Shown here: positions 41,001-43,345 of the stretch, in pieces | Layout of the letters: each line of letters starts with the position of its first letter | Numbering within the stretch: the first letter of the stretch is position 1 | Source: Bacteroidaceae bacterium | GTDB lineage: Bacteria > Bacteroidota > Bacteroidia > Bacteroidales > Bacteroidaceae | Direction of reading: 5' to 3' | Assembly: GCA_017557475.1 (NCBI GenBank) | Contig: JAFYYO010000050.1 | Span: 1-43,345, forward strand | DNA length: 43,345 bases | The notes under the pieces: model-generated | Database searches by the model: none | The model's input: only the letters and a program-made list of their open reading frames with translations | What the model was told of the DNA's origin: nothing | Made by a program: the position numbers and the translations under genes

Positions 41001-43345
41001 CTTGCTTGGAAGGCAAACGGCAAGCAGTTCCTCAATCCTGCATGGTATCAGACTCTCGAAGAAGACGAGAATCCTTTCCCAATCCCAACTCATGGCACAG
41101 TCATCTACGGTGCTGAGCAGTACTTCTCTGCTCTTACAGATGCCGACATAGAGACCATCGCTCCTGTCATTCAGGCTTACGAGGAAGAAAAGACAAATGA
41201 AGAAATCATTGCCACTCAGGATCTCCTTGACGAATGGAAGTCTATTGTTGATGCTCTGACAGAGGCTACAACTATTGCTGACTTTGCCGAAGTATATGAA
41301 AATCTCGAGACTGTGAAGGCTGATGTTGCTGCAAATGCTGCTGTTTATCAGTCTTACATTGACAAGTGCGCTGAGGTGCTGGCTTTCCTTGAGAACGACA
41401 AGACCTTCGAAGGCTCTCTGCGTAATGCTCTCGAGTACTATCTCTCTGAAGACGTTGCAGACGAACCAGACGAGAACAATCCTCTTGGCACATATGGGTA
41501 CATCATCGAGAACCACACTGCTACAGCCGAGGAGATCCAGGCAGAGATTGCTCGCATTGACCAGTGGCTGCAGGATGCCATTGCTGAGGATTACAAGCCT
41601 GGCACCGATGTCAGCAAGTTGATTCCTAATGGTGACTTCGCCCAGAAGAACACAGAGCACTGGACTGGTGCTTGGTGCAATGCCTTCGGTGAGGTTGCAA
41701 GCACTCAGACACAAGGTGCTACTGTTGTAGGCGTTGAGGCTTGGAACAGGACAGGTAATATGTATCAGACCGTAGAAGGCATGAAGCCCGGCTACTACCT
41801 TGTAGGTGTGAGTGGAGCTTTCCGTCCCAGCAACGACCGCTACAGCACCAACTATGCTTCTGGTATATATGCTAACGGCATCTTCAACTACTTCTCCGCT
41901 GTTATTGAGGATTACATTGCCGTAGGCGACACCATCGATCAGGTGAATTGTAACCTGCATGGTAAAGGTGCGCTCGACAGCGTTCTTCCTGTTTATGATG
42001 ACTTCTTCTCTTTGGACGAGGACGAGGCTTCAGCAGTTGGTGCAAGTCTTCTGGGCTATGCTGTTCATGGTCCTTATGGAATGGCAGCTGCTGCAAACGT
42101 AGATCGTTACAAGGCATACACCATTGCAAAGGTAGGCGAGGACGGTAACCTCACCATTGGCATCAAGAGCCAAGGCACGAAGTACGGCAACGACTGGACA
42201 GGCTGGGGTCCCCTCAAGGTAATCTATTATGGAGAAGATGCTGGCGAGGCTCTCGACCTGGTTCTCGAGAACATGAGTGCCCGTGCCCAGACTATTATCG
42301 ATTATGAATGTAATCCGGATGTCGTTGACGAGAAAGGACCTGCCGCAAGCCCGAACTTCCCTGTTGAACTGAAAGACGCTCTCCAGGAAGCCATTGATGC
42401 AATAGATGGCGCAGAAACAGTTGAGGCAAAGGTTGCACTTGCAGAAAGATTCTCAGACCTCTTCCAGAAGGTTTACGATGGCAAGCGTGCTTACATCGAT
42501 CTCTACAATTTGGCAGCAAAGCTTGAATATCTTGAAGCAGGAAATCTGCCATTGGTTGAGAAGGACGAAAACGGCGAGTGGTACGAGACAGACGAAACTG
42601 TATTCAGCAGCGCTGAGGCAGATGCTCTCTATGATGCCTGCGTTGCAATGAACAATGCTTTCCGCGACGGTAGCTTCAGCACTGAGGAGGCTCTCGATCC
42701 TGCCACAGGTTTGGGAGAAGTTTTAGGAGAGGTTCTTTCCACCATTATGCCTAAGCAGGACGAAGCAGGCTACTATCTCATTTCCAATCCAAAGCAGTTT
42801 GTTGCATATCGTGCTCTTGTCATCGGCATGGATCCATCCATCAAGGCTAAGCTCGTGAACGACATCGACATGACTGGCATTGGCATGCAGCCCTTCGGCA
42901 ACACTAGCACTGGTACAAGCGACAGCGGTACTATCTATAAAGGTATACTTGATGGTCAGAACCATGCACTCGAGAACGTCTACATCAGCTTCTATGGTGG
43001 ACGTCGCTGCGCTTTGTTCTATGAGTTGAATGGAGCCACTGTCAAGAACCTGAAACTGACGGGTGAATACCACGGCGACGGTCAGCGCATGGGCGGCCTT
43101 ACTGGCTGGACCAGTAGCGCTACAGTCGAGAACTGCGAGATTGCTGTTGCGCTGTACAATGACATTGTCGGCGATGCTACAACTGGTGGCATTTCGGGTG
43201 TAAACAACGGTACTTCTACTTACAACAACTGTCTCGTCAACTGTACCTTCTACGGCGAGAATGCAAATTCCTTCGGTGGTGTCTGCGGTTGGAGGGATGG
43301 TACTCTCAACGTCAAGAACACTTTGATTGTATCCCAGTACGTCAA
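38061..43345 (+). CDS. Giant secreted GLUG-repeat protein, paralogue of the previous one (partial, runs off the window)
   Basis: Open frame from ATG 38061 to the last base (1,761 codons so far; checked in frame at the end by the match with the first paralogue, QYV at the last codons). The signal peptide (MSRKLLNLCMTALMSVVCTT, AWA cleavage) is nearly that of the neighbour. The domain order also matches: GLUG-type repeats, HTYDKYGVCTTCGEFNW, HQFDEGFCTICGQMQEDY, the helical region, a domain with KLIPNGDFAQKNTEHWTGA, and a second GLUG block at the end. The Ig-like, propeller and dockerin parts expected from the paralogue lie beyond the window. The gene pair is a tandem duplication that has diverged; it has its own promoter after a terminator. 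Function: probable surface or secreted binding protein. Confidence 0.85.
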   Translation, partial: MSRKLLNLCMTALMSVVCTTAWALSEENGFYQIGSAADYAEFAALVNGGQWRLNAILTADIDLGTDIDLYKIGVPSGEYDGVFDGAGHTITINFSDCSLDNQGPALFRSLGRYSVIKRLKVQGSLTTAKQHAAAIANYTGGIIRDCWTDVTITATTTLPDASAAAIAGQCNKCSVIENCLAQIDINAPDSHKFGGIAAWSDAQRTHFANNLVLNQGNFDMSDGKSAGLVRNDDNLAIVDLETYNANSYTNRPSGASVNNYVTNDFGLLNKGTTVVTAEELASGKICYQLNSDQSQIRWKQVIGPDNYPVPAVFCGPSGQVYASATTDCQGKATGEVTYSNSGSVTATPHTYDKYGVCTTCGEFNWNYFDLNDPDKYDPLDRSFLVSDGADLFVIETWNRFHNGFKFNIKLTDDVECKPEPGQLIFNSNDWIESSFHGQGHTLTIEMVDITEDYAAFFPKWYLSTGAGAVFEDVIMHGTISTSARNGGSICGRIYGDNHKVRNVFSDVTINTTHTGDCSHGGLINCGGKNATFDNCIYAGDINGVEGSEAVAGLCGWANGGNYFNNCAFLGNLNNFSGDTQTISRNQGNVRSTNVYSLHNYNEGGDTGLYTLYENEAGVANGELAYFLNGKQEGVERFYQLIGTDPMPMPIAKEGALVYTSAADYGCDGKPIGDVTYTNTYSAVVPSHQFDEGFCTICGQMQEDYMTTVEGWYEIGTPAQLMWWANWAATHLDVSAKLTADIDMEQYNATYPDRHYPQIGTEAAPFYGNFDGQYHTISNLHINLPGCRGAGLIGVMSSQPDNTLGGLSADDARAAEGVFVKNVVLDNSYILGQGYTGVVGMAANWAGHITISGVLNMGDATVDGGTNCSGLFGCAMGSACHMTINNCGFIGDIHVLNDTHTENGLFSGWLGQYAEVTNSFALGTIDSYPDPARSWARHPNYNTVVIKNCYALEGSGVQETGYDNNPEDVTFIPAAEIASGALAWKANGKQFLNPAWYQTLEEDENPFPIPTHGTVIYGAEQYFSALTDADIETIAPVIQAYEEEKTNEEIIATQDLLDEWKSIVDALTEATTIADFAEVYENLETVKADVAANAAVYQSYIDKCAEVLAFLENDKTFEGSLRNALEYYLSEDVADEPDENNPLGTYGYIIENHTATAEEIQAEIARIDQWLQDAIAEDYKPGTDVSKLIPNGDFAQKNTEHWTGAWCNAFGEVASTQTQGATVVGVEAWNRTGNMYQTVEGMKPGYYLVGVSGAFRPSNDRYSTNYASGIYANGIFNYFSAVIEDYIAVGDTIDQVNCNLHGKGALDSVLPVYDDFFSLDEDEASAVGASLLGYAVHGPYGMAAAANVDRYKAYTIAKVGEDGNLTIGIKSQGTKYGNDWTGWGPLKVIYYGEDAGEALDLVLENMSARAQTIIDYECNPDVVDEKGPAASPNFPVELKDALQEAIDAIDGAETVEAKVALAERFSDLFQKVYDGKRAYIDLYNLAAKLEYLEAGNLPLVEKDENGEWYETDETVFSSAEADALYDACVAMNNAFRDGSFSTEEALDPATGLGEVLGEVLSTIMPKQDEAGYYLISNPKQFVAYRALVIGMDPSIKAKLVNDIDMTGIGMQPFGNTSTGTSDSGTIYKGILDGQNHALENVYISFYGGRRCALFYELNGATVKNLKLTGEYHGDGQRMGGLTGWTSSATVENCEIAVALYNDIVGDATTGGISGVNNGTSTYNNCLVNCTFYGENANSFGGVCGWRDGTLNVKNTLIVSQYV

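Noticed and set aside
1..43345. tRNA, rRNA or tRNA-type attachment site
   Set aside because: No such gene or partial tRNA duplication was seen at the island edges by eye.

Overview
The window looks like chromosomal DNA from a Prevotella-type member of the Bacteroidales. Three things suggest this: promoters have the Bacteroidetes form (TTTG, about 19-20 bp, then TAnnTTTG); the order DUF4271-hemD-rnpA-yidD-tatD is typical of the order; and there are very large secreted proteins, one of which ends in a dockerin. This is read from the sequence alone, without a database search.

Left core block (1-10,230, all +): metK behind a probable SAM-II riboswitch, a LOG-family hydrolase, a DUF4271 membrane protein, hemD, rnpA, yidD and a TatD-like hydrolase, mostly overlapping and so probably cotranscribed. 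Then come an acetyl-CoA hydrolase/CoA-transferase, recJ and recQ.

Accessory island (about 10,350-20,630): a roughly 115-bp structured repeat occurs three times. Copies A and B lie inverted around a lone VapE-type helicase gene. Copy C, also inverted relative to A, closes the far end. Between B and C is a run of 14 minus-strand genes: a WYL-domain regulator, a YopX-like protein, a PD-(D/E)XK nuclease candidate, a DEDDh exonuclease, two small proteins (one very acidic), a uracil-DNA-glycosylase-like protein, a single-HKD phospholipase-D-type nuclease, a DnaA-like ATPase without its arginine finger or sensor-2 arginine, and a five-gene-or-fewer operon of unknown proteins. Two internal promoters carry the same palindrome (AACCTCTGCCA, 5 bp, TGGCAGAGGTT), and the WYL gene's own promoter carries one half of it. 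I read this as a WYL-controlled regulon and a candidate genome-defence or mobile-element system.

Right block (20,660-43,345): an S24-type repressor (-) diverges from a PfkB sugar kinase (+), which overlaps a secreted GH2 beta-galactosidase-like enzyme. Then follow a GNAT-like protein, a type IIA topoisomerase B subunit (parE), coaD, and two tandem paralogous giant secreted proteins; the second runs off the window end.

Two families of 22-bp tandem repeats sit directly after gene ends: a CTAG-rich family at four places (after yidD, GH2, coaD and the first giant gene) and an unrelated AACATAACGTGG family after recQ. Several arrays end in a hairpin and a T-run, so they may act as terminators. 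No tRNA, rRNA, CRISPR array or recognisable transposase was seen.
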